Of a stretch of DNA of 64,000 bases, positions 21,613-32,500 are shown piece after piece. The stretch covers positions 14,416,347-14,480,346 of the forward strand of contig CATQJL010000316.1 in assembly GCA_958299035.1 (NCBI GenBank). The letters run 5' to 3'. The notes beneath the pieces were generated by a model that did no database searches, was not told the origin of the DNA, and worked only from the letters and a program-made list of their open reading frames with translations. Positions within the stretch are counted from its first letter, which is position 1. Each line of letters opens with the position of its first letter. This stretch comes from Cylicocyclus nassatus (taxonomy: Eukaryota; Nematoda; Chromadorea; Rhabditida; Strongylidae). The translations under genes were made by a program, and so were the position numbers.

Positions 21613-23449
21613 AGCATCCGTTAGCTACCTCGTCGACTCTTACGAAATTCTGTCACCACGACTAGCAGTCTTCGACTTGCCGCTCCGCGTCAGAGAAAGA
21701 AAATTATCTTTGAATGTTACTCATCCACATAATAGCTGATGAAAGCGAGCTCGACAAGTTCTATGAGGAACTTAAAGACGCCTCTATAGGGGAGGTCGAC
21801 CTATAAATTTATCGGCGGTGACTTCAATGCAAGGATAAGAAAGACGCAAGTTCAAGAAGACGACAGAATTGGGAAGTTTGTTCTGAGAAGTCGAAACGAG
21901 AATGGAGACAGACTCGTCAGACTCATCGCAGAGGCTCGATTGTTTTATGAGAACTCCTCTTCTTTTAGAAGAAGGAACATGCCTGTTGACATGGGAGTAC
22001 CAAATGATACGGCACGTGCGGAATTCGACCAAATACCTACCAATAGGAGATGGAGTTTGGTCGGTGTCGGAGTGGTTCCCGTTCAGCACAAGCTCGAATC
22101 ACCATTTATTTGGAGCGAAGATCCGTATCAATTGGAGAATGGAGATAAAAATCTTCCACCGCGCGAAGCTCAGGAGAGAGGTGGTGTATGACGAACGCAT
22201 TCTCGAGAACGCCATAACCAGATACGACTGGAAGGAACGCAATGGTCCAACAGAAGATCCAGGAAAGTTGATCGGAAGACTATGCAGCTGTGCTGGACAA
22301 GCAATTCTTACCGTAGAAAGAGGTAGAGCGTTTGATAAACAACACCAAGAAACTTCTACAGAAAAGGAGAGGTTAATACGCAGATCCAAGTGCGCCACGC
22401 CTGAAGCAAGTGCTGTCCAAACATTTGTAGAACAGCTGTGCAAGAGGATCTGAAACAAATTCAGTAGATGAAGTTACTCGAGGCAGCACAGAGCAGGAAC
22501 GGTCTGAAAAGATATCGGAGAGATCTACGCGAGCACGTACTTCTGATACAAGTTCTACTGAGCAAAGACGAAAGACTAGCAAACTCCTGGCGCGAAATAG
22601 AGGCGATAACGGAAGATTTCTACAACGAACTCTTTTTGTCCACGACGTCCGTACCAGACCCTGCCATTCTCTTTGAGGAAAACCGGCCAAGGATCCTTCC
22701 TTCAGAAGTACGCGCCATAGCGTGCATGGAACCAGGCAGAGCTTTTGGTCCGGATGAATCACCGCCAATTTATTGAGGGCCGGCAATCACAAGCTGCACG
22801 CTCTACTGACAATCCATATGAAGATTATCTGGAGAAGAAAGAATACCCAACCAGTGGAAGATCCCGCACTACTCTCCTTCACAAAAAAAGCGAAAAGGAA
22901 GACCTCGAGGATTACCGACCGATCATTTGCTAAGTGTGCTTTACAAGGTGTTCACAAAGACCATCATGTCGCGGCACATCCGCCTGAACAAGTCAGATTT
23001 CGTAAAGTATTCAGCTGCATCGATCACATCCAAGCCTCTCAAGGGTCTCAAAGATCTGTCGGGAATACCAACTGCCCCTAGTCCTCACCTTTGTCGATTA
23101 CGAAAACGCTTTCGACAGTGCAAAAATCAACGCCGTTTTGAGAGCTTTGATCGACCAGAGCGTGGACCCCACCTACTTAAGAACAATAGCGGACTGCAAT
23201 ACAGGATGCACCACAACGATACAGCTACTCGACCACCCGCTGCACATCCATATTGGAAAAGCAGTACATCAAGGCGATACCTTGTCGCCAAAGCTGTTCA
23301 CTGCCTCATTGCCATGGTGCCTGCAGTCATTCAACTGGGATGAGAAGGAGATACGAGTGGATGGACAACACTTTTCGTATCTCCGTTTCGCAGACGATAT
23401 CGTTTTATTCTCGAAATTCATTAGCGAAGCCGAAGAGATGTTGAACGAG

Positions 23450-23912
23450 TTGAAGGCAGTGTCCGGGCAAAAACTCGATTTTGAGATTTTGTGCTTATAC
23501 GGGCCTATTGGCCACGCTGAATCCGAAAATCCACATTGAAAAGCGCGAAAACGGTGAAGAAGAGCTCTAATATAGGAGGGAAATCATCAGGTGGGCGGGG
23601 CTTTCCCCAGTGTGATTTCACGCTCGCAGCTCCCGGAGCGATTTTCTCGATTCCGCTAGCCGTTTTAACATCGCTACCGGCCAAGTGCGAATGATTGACT
23701 TGAAACCGGAAGCGAGAAGGTCGCTCCGGAAGCCGGGAACGTGATTTCGCAGTGGGGAGGACCCCGCCCACCTGCTCATTTCCCTCCTGAGTTGGAGCCG
23801 TTTTTCGCCATTTTCGCGCTTTACAATGTGCATTTTCGGATTCAGCGTAGCGAATAGGCCCAAGTAAGCACAAAATCTCAAAATCGAGTTTTTGCCCGGA
23901 CAATGCCTTTAA
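23450..23912. mobile_element. TTAA MITE, family B copy 1 (inside LINE)
   Basis: Begins AGGCAGTGTCCGGGCAAAAA and ends with the inverse TTTTTGCCCGGACAATGCCT. The terminal inverted repeats extend for roughly 100 bases with mismatches (CTCGATTTTGAGATTTTGTG and its inverse). The right end is TTAA (23909-23912), shared with copy 2; the left reads TTGA. Inserted in the LINE frame after LNEL. Long minus-strand ORFs inside are by-products of the GC-rich arms. Non-autonomous. Confidence 0.85.
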
Positions 23913-24368
23913 AGGCAGTGTCCGGGCAGAAAGTCGATTTTGAGATTTTGTGCTTACCCGGGTCTACTCACTACACTGAATCCGAAAAACCATATTGGAA
24001 AGCACAAAAACGGCAAAGAAGGGCTCTAACGCAGGAAGGAAATCGAAAGTGGGCGGGGTCTTCCGCACTGTGAATTTCGCAGTCCCAGCTTCTGGAGCGA
24101 TCTTCCCAATTCCTCTAGCGCCCTGAGATCCTCAACCGGCCAGGTGCAAATGCATGACTTGACATCGGAACCGAGATCGCTCTGGAAGCTGGGAGCGTGA
24201 ATTCACAGTGGGGAGGACCCCGCCCACCTGTTGATTTCCCTCCCGTGTTAGAGCCGTTTTTCGCCGTTTTCGCGCTCTCCAATGTGCATTTTCGGATTCA
24301 GCGTAGCGAATAGGCCCAGGTAAGCAAAAAATCTCAAGATCGACTTTTTGCCCGGACACTGCCTTTAA
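23909..24368. mobile_element. TTAA MITE, family B copy 2 (abuts copy 1)
   Basis: Same termini as copy 1 (AGGCAGTGTCCGGGCAGAAA ... TTTTTGCCCGGACACTGCCT). It is joined to copy 1 through a single TTAA at 23909-23912 and ends at TTAA 24365-24368, after which the LINE frame continues. One MITE evidently inserted in the terminal TTAA of the other. It differs from copy 1 at many internal positions, so it is not a simple recent duplication. Confidence 0.85.
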
Positions 24369-25784
24369 ATGAAAGCCGGAGAAGGATAGGGCTCAGAATC
24401 AATCGGTCGAAGCGCAGTTCTTAAGAAACACCTTGTGCAGTGAAGGCCAATTACACTTGGATCAATCACCGGTAGAAGAAACTACATCTTAGGTTTACCC
24501 AGAGCGCACCATCAACATGAACAACGACAATTCGAACTTAGCAGAAGACAGAGAGCGGCATGGGCAGCATTCGGACCACTAAAGGCTACAGATCATCTTG
24601 CTAACCGGACCTACGTGCCCCTTTTTGATGTCACAGTTCTTCCACTCTGTGTTACGCAACCGGAAAGTGGGTGCTTCAGCAATTACGAAGGCGCTACAAA
24701 CAGCACACAAAGCGCTCGAGAGGAAGCTTCTGAAGATAACGAAGTTCAAACAGTAAGATTTGAGATTCGGATCTCTGACCTGAGGCAACTTTCGCGTCTA
24801 CAAAATCCATCAGAGTACGTATCGAAGAACAGGTACAGATGGGCCGGACATGATGAGAAGAGAAGACGACGACAGATGGACAAAATCATTCCAATGGATT
24901 CCTAGAGCGAAACGTCTACGTGGTAGCCCACCGTAGAGATGGTGCGACAAATTTGTTGACCGCGTAAACAGCTGCGTCAGCAGTTGGAACCTGATTCAGG
25001 ATCAGCAATCGCAGACACGTACCAAGAGTCATGGATGACCATTGACAGAAACCGCAACGAATGGTCAAAAGTTGGAGGCCGCACGACAAGTGAGGACGGA
25101 CCATCCACGTAATCTAATCTTAGTAATCTGATAATCTGGTAGCCGTCCAAGGCCGGCAAACTCAGCAAGTGGTCACCCTACGTAGCTATTACGCCAGAAA
25201 ACTTCTGATATTTTAGAAGCTTAGCATAGATCTAAACTTGAGCCGTTGAAGTGGTGATCTTTATTAAAAGCGCCCCTCTTGAGCGTCTCCCCGACTTTTG
25301 CACCTGAAATTCGCGGACGCAGCCAGTGCCGATCACCGAGAAGATTGTGAATGTCAGAAGCGGGGGACGGGAACCGCTGAAGACTTTTGTGTTGGATCCC
25401 GTTGCTGTATATATCTACACCTACGCCCATCCAAAAATATTCTTTCGCAGGCATGACTTGCAGATAAACATGTTTATCCTTTTCAACAACTGTACACAAT
25501 CATAATTAGTCGTTCAAAATGAGATTTCAGCATAATATGAATAAACTTGCACAACATGCACGTAACAAGAAAATCAACAAAAGTCGGGTAATATTGACAG
25601 TGATATAGAGTATTTTACCTCATTTTGCTCATATAAAGAAAATATGTGTGATGACTACTTGTTCGCATCCCGAAAAAATTATGCAAACAAGAAGTTCGGG
25701 AAATGCCGAACAGCTCTGCTATCGTCTGATAGCGAGAGTTTTTTTTTCAGGGAGGGGGGACTTTTCCATACAGGGCGTGTGGCG
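24369..25784. other. LINE tail and repeat-rich spacer
   Basis: The first 740 bases belong to the LINE described separately. From about 25110 to 25784 I see no credible gene; the minus-strand ORF at 25221-25499 has no recognisable features. Confidence 0.4.
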
Positions 25785-26246
25785 TTAAAGGTAGTGTCCG
25801 GGCAAAAACTCGATTTTGAGATTTTGTGCTTATACGGGCCTATTCGCCATGCTGAATCCGAAAATCCACATTGGAAAGCGCGAAAACGGCGAAAAAGGGT
25901 GCTAACACAGGAGGGAAATCAGCAGGTGGGCGGGGCTTTCCTCAGTGCGACTTCACGCTCCCGGCTCCCGGAGCGATTTTCTCGATTCCGCTAGCCGTCC
26001 TAACATCGCTACCGGTCAAGTGCGAATGATTGACTTGAAACCGGAAGCGAGAAGGTCGCTCCGGAAGCCGGGAACGTGAATTCGCAGTGGGGAGGGCCCC
26101 GCCCACCTGCTCATTTCCCTCCTGTGTTAGAGCCGTTTTTCGCCATTTTCGCGCTCTACAATGTGCATTTTCGGATTCAGCGTAGCGAATAGGCCCAAGT
26201 AAGCACAAATCTCAAAATCGAGTTTTTGCCCGGACACTGCCTTTAA
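25785..26246. mobile_element. TTAA MITE, family B copy 3
   Basis: TTAA at 25785-25788 and 26243-26246 flanks AGGTAGTGTCCGGGCAAAAA ... TTTTTGCCCGGACACTGCCT. Internal sequence is close to copy 1, including GGTCGCTCCGGAAGCCGGGA. A clean target duplication and high similarity suggest it moved comparatively recently. It lies about 300 bases beyond the 3' end of the mrpl-20 gene. Confidence 0.88.
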
Positions 26247-26542
26247 CCACTTCCCGAAATTTTTACGATGTTACGAATTTCTAGCGGACCTATAACCGAG
26301 TGCTGCGGCTGGCACGCTCCCAAGAAAATTCTTCTAGGCTGCTTTGTTAACTCGAAAAATCCAGTTATTTCCGAGTGAAAACTGGTCACCCGCACTTTTT
26401 CAGCTTATGTGTGAGCACCTTAAAATTCCGCGACCATTCTTCATATGGAAGAGGTTAACAGTGCAGACCAAATCACTATCAAAATCTACACAAATATAAC
26501 ATCAGTCTATGCCTAAAGCTAAGTCTTTTTCTCTACACTTCC

Positions 26543-27637
26543 TCAATATTCCGAAGGATCGAGTTTTCTAGGTTTTTGTACATAATTCTCAGCAGGTCCT
26601 TTGCGAAGCTGTAGTCGTTTCGGGTAGGGCTCGCCGAAAAGTGAATCATCGAGGTCGACCTAGAGAGGACACAAACGTAGAAGATACAATGACTATTTGA
26701 GAACTAACCTCAAATTTGAATTCATCATCTGGTATGATTCGCCGCCCATCTTTGATGGCCATCTCCTTCGCTAACGCGACGAGACTCTACGACAAACAAA
26801 TCTCGTAAATTTATCAGCATGAAAAACTTCAAAAAAACTTACTTGAAAGGTGCGTGGTTCATAAATTGCCAGCTGTGAAAGCACGATGTTATCGAGTAGT
26901 ATACGCGCCTTATCCAACATGTTGCGGAAGTGCTTGTATTCGAAGTGATGCTCAGCAAGTGCAGCATTCAATCGTTCTTCGGCATACTAAAATCAACAAC
27001 ATATCGGCAAATATGGGAGACAAATACGGGTCAAAAAATCAAATAGTTCACAAACGAAATGATGTATCACTCACAAATCTTTCGAGTTTCTTTTCATCTT
27101 GCCGCTGCATGTCGAGATAGCAGAAAAGCTTGTTCAGCTTCATGTTTCCAGCTTTCCAAGTTGTTCGAGCAACACCGTACTGCCACTAAAACAAGTTATA
27201 CTTAGCCAAGTTTTGTTTTTTCAGCCAACACAAAGGTTCGGTGCCCGAATTTTTCAAACTACACAAAAGCCCTCCTTAAGGACTTTCCTACTCCTAATCG
27301 CGTATGGTGATAAAAAACATCTTGGGATACGGGTAAGGCATGAACAGGAGATAAATTGTAATGCGACGAAACCGCTATAGACCATCTTTGAACGCAATAA
27401 ATTACTGCTGTGCGTCTAAACTAGTGGTCTTTGGAAGCGAGCGCTTTCGATTCATCAAGATTCATGAAGTATACTCTTCCTAATGGCAAAAAAAAATACA
27501 ACTGAGAAAAGACTGACAGCTGTAAAACGATTTTGTCGTTCACGAACAAGCCATCTATCAGGACTTGGAATACTTTGGAAAGGGTGATAATTGCTGTTGA
27601 TGATCCTTCGTAACCCTAGCGGTATCGTTAACCGCAT
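26543..27637 (-). CDS. mrpl-20: Mitochondrial ribosomal protein bL20m
   Basis: Five exons on the minus strand: 27637-27518, 27185-27075, 26986-26843, 26786-26709 and 26659-26543, all in phase, giving 189 residues. The diagnostic stretch is ERLNAALAEHHFEYKHF followed by LDNIVLSQLAIYEPRTF and SLVALAKEMA. These match the conserved RINAA...LADLAIYEPKTFKSLAALA segment of bL20m, a component of the mitochondrial large ribosomal subunit. The first exon (MRLTIPLGLRRI...) is plausible as a targeting peptide plus the RNA-binding start, but its donor (GCT/GTCAGT) is weak. The C-terminal 60 residues (FEVDLDDSLFGEPYPKR) are a nematode-type extension. The ATG follows TTTTACAG/GT directly, and an unrecognised gene ends 132 bases upstream on the same strand, which suggests an operon. 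Confidence 0.85.
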
Positions 27638-27639
27638 AC

Positions 27640-27650
27640 CTGTAAAATCA
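27640..27650 (-). promoter_or_regulatory. Probable spliced-leader acceptor before mrpl-20
   Basis: On the minus strand ATGATTTTACAG is followed by GT and the ATG at 27637. A strong acceptor two bases before a start codon is typical of trans-splicing. Its position 132 bases after the stop of the upstream gene matches usual SL2 operon spacing. Confidence 0.5.
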
Positions 27651-27769
27651 TATTGAAGCGAAGCAAAAACCGAAAGTAGATAACGATTTCCCGGGATCAG
27701 AGAATGTTTGAAAAAGCATAGGTAAAGCTATACCTCTATGAGATACCGAGATCTCAAATCCGTTGTAAA

Positions 27770-28332
27770 TTATTCTGGAGCAGAAACAGAAGAAAACAAC
27801 ATTTCATACTTTACCCAGTAAGATGTGAAGACATACAAGGTCACAACAGTTTTTACGGAAATGTTCAGGAAAAATTCACGAATCTGATCGTTTTGTTGCT
27901 CATAGTAATCTCCGGAAGTGAAAAGCTGTCTCATTTCCTGGCCAAAACCATTTGATTCTGCTCGAAGTGCTCATAAAATAATGTGCCCCAATCACTGTGA
28001 CATGGCAATCGTCCAAAACTCGTTACCGTCTCGGGATGCCTTTTCCAGGCGAGACCGAGTAATCCCAAGATGAGCATCGCAGCGAATCGATACTCATTTG
28101 GACGACCGCCAACGATAATAAAATCGGGTTTTTTCCTGCAATGTGCCCACACAATTCGTTCGTCGTGGTGTCGATTCGTCGTCGACGCCGTCGCGTTCGA
28201 ATCGATCATCTCGGAATCGATCAATTCCAGGGGCGTATCGATTTGTGCTAGTTGTCCAGGCGTCTTTCGGCTGTGCACCGATCGCCGACGTTTGCAGCAT
28301 AATGGATGTTCGTTTCGTTGTTGTTTGGTCAA
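27770..28332 (-). CDS. Unrecognised small putative membrane protein
   Basis: Two minus-strand exons, 28332-28027 and 27937-27770, join in phase across an 89-base GTAACG..TTTTGGCCAG intron, giving 157 residues. The N-terminal 60 residues are polar and rich in Arg, Thr and Asp. Then comes KKPDFIIVGGRPNEYRF and a hydrophobic stretch AAMLILGLLGLAW, probably membrane-spanning. A second, weaker hydrophobic stretch is VVTLYVFTSYW near the C-terminus after a charged EQQNDQIREFF segment. I do not recognise the family. The start could be a later Met, and overlapping frames exist in the first exon. Being directly upstream of mrpl-20 on the same strand hints at a mitochondrial or membrane role, which is only inference. 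Confidence 0.5.
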
Positions 28333-29479
28333 CTATGTCTATTGTTTACGTATGTATGCAACGGACGTTGCGGAATTTGCGTTATTTTCATCCCTTTCAG
28401 TCTCTTTGATCAGTTTTTGTTTGCCCTGATGGATTTGTGTAGCAACTTTGTTCTGTTTTTCCCTAAGTTCTCTACAAATCTTTCATTTACACACTTCTTC
28501 TTGGAGTCACAAGTCACAACATTTTGATCGTCACGATCTGTATGGCTCTTAAAATCAATAAATTCACCACTTATGCTGCCGGCATTATTCTCCGAAAAGC
28601 ATTTTTTATTTTTATGTCACAGTATCCTCTTTCGCGTCGACATGTCGAACTTCAACACAACCGCTTGAAGCTTCCTAATACCTAATTACCCCAAAAGTCA
28701 TTCTTGATTTGACGATAGTTCCTTTCATGCTGCCATACCTTAAATAGTGCAATAGTGTCGTAATTTTTTTTTTTTTGCGCTGCAACATTTTTTTCAAAAG
28801 TAAGACCCAAGTAGTCAAAAGTCCTATTGTCTATTAAACATTATAAAAGTTTATCATAAAATCTAGAAACTGTTTGGTTGTCAACAGCGCTTTCCATCTT
28901 CCTAATATTTCCTGGCTAATGGGACATTACATTATACATAATTTGTGTAGTCTGCTTCTGTTGCTTATTGAATTAGAACTTCCATTCTGCAGTCAAACTT
29001 CTACATAAATTTGTCTCTATCGTTTCACACAATCTGGTGCTCTCATATTCTCCGTGTCTTCAAAGGACGTAGAGTAAGCCAGAGAAATCACGACAGTGTT
29101 GGTTGATCACGTATGCTCCTAATGAATATTCAATTGAGCTGTTCAATTCAAATCGCAATGCTTGCCGAACTTTCCAATATGCTTTTGGTTTCAGTTCTTG
29201 AGCTTTCTACATTTTTTGGAAGGCTACTACACTATTTTGTCACATTTACCATAGCTCTTTTACAAAATTAATTATCCCATCACCTTGTCCTTCTCATTTC
29301 TATGCTATATCGAAGAATCTGTGCCTTTGTTTTGAGAGGGGTGCAACGCTCAACTTTTTTTTCTGGATCAAGCACTTTCACATTTTTTTGGTATACTTGA
29401 GAGCACAAAGAACAGCATAAATCTATCCGCCCACTCAACTATTCGCGAGTTTTGTTGCACTGGTTGGGATTTTCACTAG
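28333..29479. other. Intergenic region between divergent genes
   Basis: A/T-rich sequence between the minus-strand mrpl-20 pair and the plus-strand sam-10. It should hold both promoters, but I see no recognisable element, repeat or RNA gene. A run of T at 28767-28777 is notable only as low complexity. Confidence 0.4.
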
Positions 29480-29490
29480 TTTATTTTTAG
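29480..29490 (+). promoter_or_regulatory. Probable trans-splice acceptor for sam-10
   Basis: TTTATTTTTAG ends at 29490, 46 bases before the chosen ATG, with no upstream exon visible. A short upstream ORF (29509-29532) follows it. Confidence 0.4.
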
Positions 29491-29536
29491 CATAAGCTCT
29501 GCTCTGAAATGGTTTTGACACCACTACAATAATCGA

Positions 29537-32500
29537 ATGTTCAATCCGCAAGCTGCTCGCAGGCCTCCCGGCAGCATGCAGCCCACTGGCGCTCCTGTTC
29601 AAAGTCAAAGTGACATAAATGCCAAGGAAAAGTGAGTTTCATAAACATTAGTGGATATCTATAATTTTCTATTTTATCAGCATCTATTCATTGTTGTTTT
29701 TAACCTTCAGTCCTCTGTCTCGTTACAAATGTCATTGTTCGTCCCATTCTCATTTCTGTTTCAGCTTTTGCAGTTTCATTCATGTCAGGGTTTTATGACT
29801 TTGGTCCATTTATGAATAACAAAAACTTTTCATCATGTCTGGCCAGCTCTACAAAAAATCCTTTTCATCATAGTTTGATATTGGAACTTCCACTATTTTT
29901 ATACTCATTCGAACGAAAAAATGATACTCAGGCTTGCTGCTTACGTGTACGAATATCTGGTCATTTCTGGAGCGACGAAAACCGCTGAAGTTTTCAAAGA
30001 AGAGGTTTTAAGCGTAAGTTCTTTCTGTCTCTCTCGTCTTCGAAATTTCGCTTACATAACATATTGTATACAGAATGTTCCAAATGGAGCTATCAAGCCT
30101 AGCGAAGTCGGTCCAGGTTTTCTACAAAACTGGTGGATGTGAGTGCTTACTTTTCCCATTCCTTTTTATCTTTATTCCGATATTCACATAATTGTATGAA
30201 CTCCATTTGCTTCTTGATTACCTCATCTGAATTGTATAGGTTGTTCTGGGATTTATACTGTGCAGCTCCTGAGAGGAGAGATGGACCCGACGGTCAATCA
30301 ACGCAGGAAGCTAAAGCCTTTCACGATTTCGTATGTTATCTTATTGCCAAGCAGGATTCTGTATACCAGTGTTGAATTTGCAGGGATTTGTTCCTGGCGG
30401 CTTTGGGCCACCCGGTCCGATGATGAATGGCATGCATGGTCCTGGGGTAAGTTTTTTTGTGGTTTCATGGCTCCAGAGTTTTGGTACGATTATACTTTTT
30501 CTTTAATCACACTTGATTACAAAAATTTCTCCTTTTTAAATGATAATCACATTTGTAAATGTGTTTTGGAACTATACCTGCCCACTTCCTTGCTGTGTGG
30601 TCAAGAGAGCTACTAGGTTTTTTAAGGTCTGTTACAGTAACAGGTATGCCACGATATCGGGCAGAAATACGCTTAGCAATGGTCAGTTGGGAAGAATTTA
30701 GATTTCCTGGTGTTGATCTATACATCTCAATACAGCTGTGAATAGCTATTTAGTAATCTTACGGACCTTTTTGTGGACTTTTGTGCCATGCGCCATGGTG
30801 GTATATCTGAGGATTATGACATCTACCCAAAAACGGTCCTAACCGTGGCATGCTTTCTTTCACTGTATATATAGAATCACAATTATTGATGTTTCGGTCG
30901 GTTGATATCTTTGGTTATATAAATTTAATCTTTCTACGAATTTTTCAATCCGAACGTCCTCCAAGACATTCATCATCTAGCTAATCTCGAGAACATCAAC
31001 ATATGTTATATTCGTCTCGAATTTATTGGTAGTCTCTTTCTTCCTTGGATTTTGGTTGAATTTCAACAACGTCATCGAGTTAGCAAAGCTACAGCTGAGC
31101 TAGTGGAAAATATTGATTTTACATTCGTTTTTTTCTCTCTAGAAATTGAGAATTTGCACTTTGCACTTTTGTACATAAGAATGGTGCACTGGATTTCGCT
31201 GGAGCTGGAAGAGACTCTGAAAAAGATTTCCTGATGTTTGTACCGGATCTAGTATGGCTTTTTTTTGGACTGTGCTCGAGAATTTTCGAATTGTTTTTCT
31301 AGCAGTTTTTGTGCGCGTCTTGGCGCGGATTTGAGGAGGCGATAGGTTGCATCTCGGGGTAATAGAGGCGCAATGCGACAATGGGCATGGTGAATAGCGG
31401 TGAGAGCGCCTGACGACAGAGCCGGGGCATCGCACAAACGTAGAGGCGACGACGAGATGTGAGACGCAGCGCATGGTCAGTTGTGTGTGCGGTGGGCGCC
31501 GACATTTCGAGTTCATTGTGGAAAACATGTGGGAGGTGATGAAGGAGGGGGTTTGAGAGTTTTTTGTCCTTTTCAAAATCTCCTCATGCTCGGTTTTGAC
31601 GCGGTAAATCCGCATTTGACTTGAACGGGTAGCGTGGAATGTTTTGACTGTACGCCAGAGGCATCATCTGGTTGGTTGTTAAAGACAGGTTGGTGAAGTG
31701 GGTGTGGAACGCGTTTACTTTTTGCATGTAGTCATGAGGCGGCTGGACATTCCTGATTTTTGAGGTTTCCAGTTCTCCTCAGCTATATGCAGGTAGAGGA
31801 GCTGAAGGATGAACGGGGGTAGAAAGTGGGATGCTTGATACAGTTTTGAAGTCTCGCTAGAACAATTCACGTGGGCAGAATCTTTTGCATATATGTCCCA
31901 AACTGAGGATCTCGTATCTGAGCGTATGAATGTTTTTTTTAGAGGAATGAAGGTTGATTGATTGATTGTGAAGGTACTATGGTGATTCTGAGTCTTTTCG
32001 TTTCCCAATCCAGCGTGAAGCTTTCCTGAGTCAGGATCTATCGAAGCTCCTAGTCTCTATCCTCATAAGAAAAGCATGGGTAGTTGAAGTAATCTTGAGA
32101 TGAGGTGTATAAAGGGCACGGAACGTTGATTTCAAATCTGTCTTTATCTGTTGCGGCTTTTCAAGCGCGAGCTATGAAGAGAAGAGAAAAGAAAGCAGAA
32201 TTTTGAGTCCATGACTTGTGTAAAATTGGTCGTTAACATTTCTTAGCGTTCAAATGAGGCAGCGGCGTGTGAATATACACAAATGATCCGACTAAATCAA
32301 GCCCTGGCAAAAGTGTGTTTGAATGTGTCTTCTTTATTGGCTGCATTTCTGGACGATAGTGATTATGAGGATTTTAAGAGCAGAAAATTGAATGCGCAGC
32401 TAGGTTAAAGTCAGTCGTAACCTCGTCGGATCACTCTGTATATATTCACACGCAGCTGCCTCAACTTGAACGCTAAAAAAGTTGACTGATTTTACACTGA

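Larger units (their letters stand above)
20760..25110 (+). pseudogene. Degenerate RTE-type LINE split by nested insertions
   Basis: A single LINE can be followed in order across several frames. The apurinic endonuclease part shows YDVVALQETK near 20905-20930, NVGGLGFVLHP near 21005-21033 and GGDFNARI near 21820-21840, the endonuclease signature. The linker continues with GLKRYRRDLREHV and similar to 22640. The reverse transcriptase shows LEDYRPI near 22905-22925, GKAVHQGDTLSPKLF near 23255-23300 and FADDIVLFS near 23388-23415, whose AspAsp pair is the polymerase active site. The C-terminal part resumes at 24369 with RIGLRINRSKAQFLRN and ends with KRLRGSPP near 24910-24935. The copy is disrupted by frameshifts, a TIR element at 21034-21612 and two MITEs at 23450-24368. 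RTE elements insert by target-primed reverse transcription; this one is inactive. Confidence 0.85.

Noticed and set aside
23505..23903. Long minus-strand ORFs in the family B MITEs
   Set aside because: They are produced by the GC-rich inverted arms and recur as frame-shifted versions in copies 2 and 3; not transposase-like.
31139..31615. 158-codon minus-strand ORF in sam-10 intron 5
   Set aside because: Low-complexity Ser/Arg/Thr composition and overlapping open frames on the same strand; no family resemblance, so probably chance in a locally GC-rich stretch.
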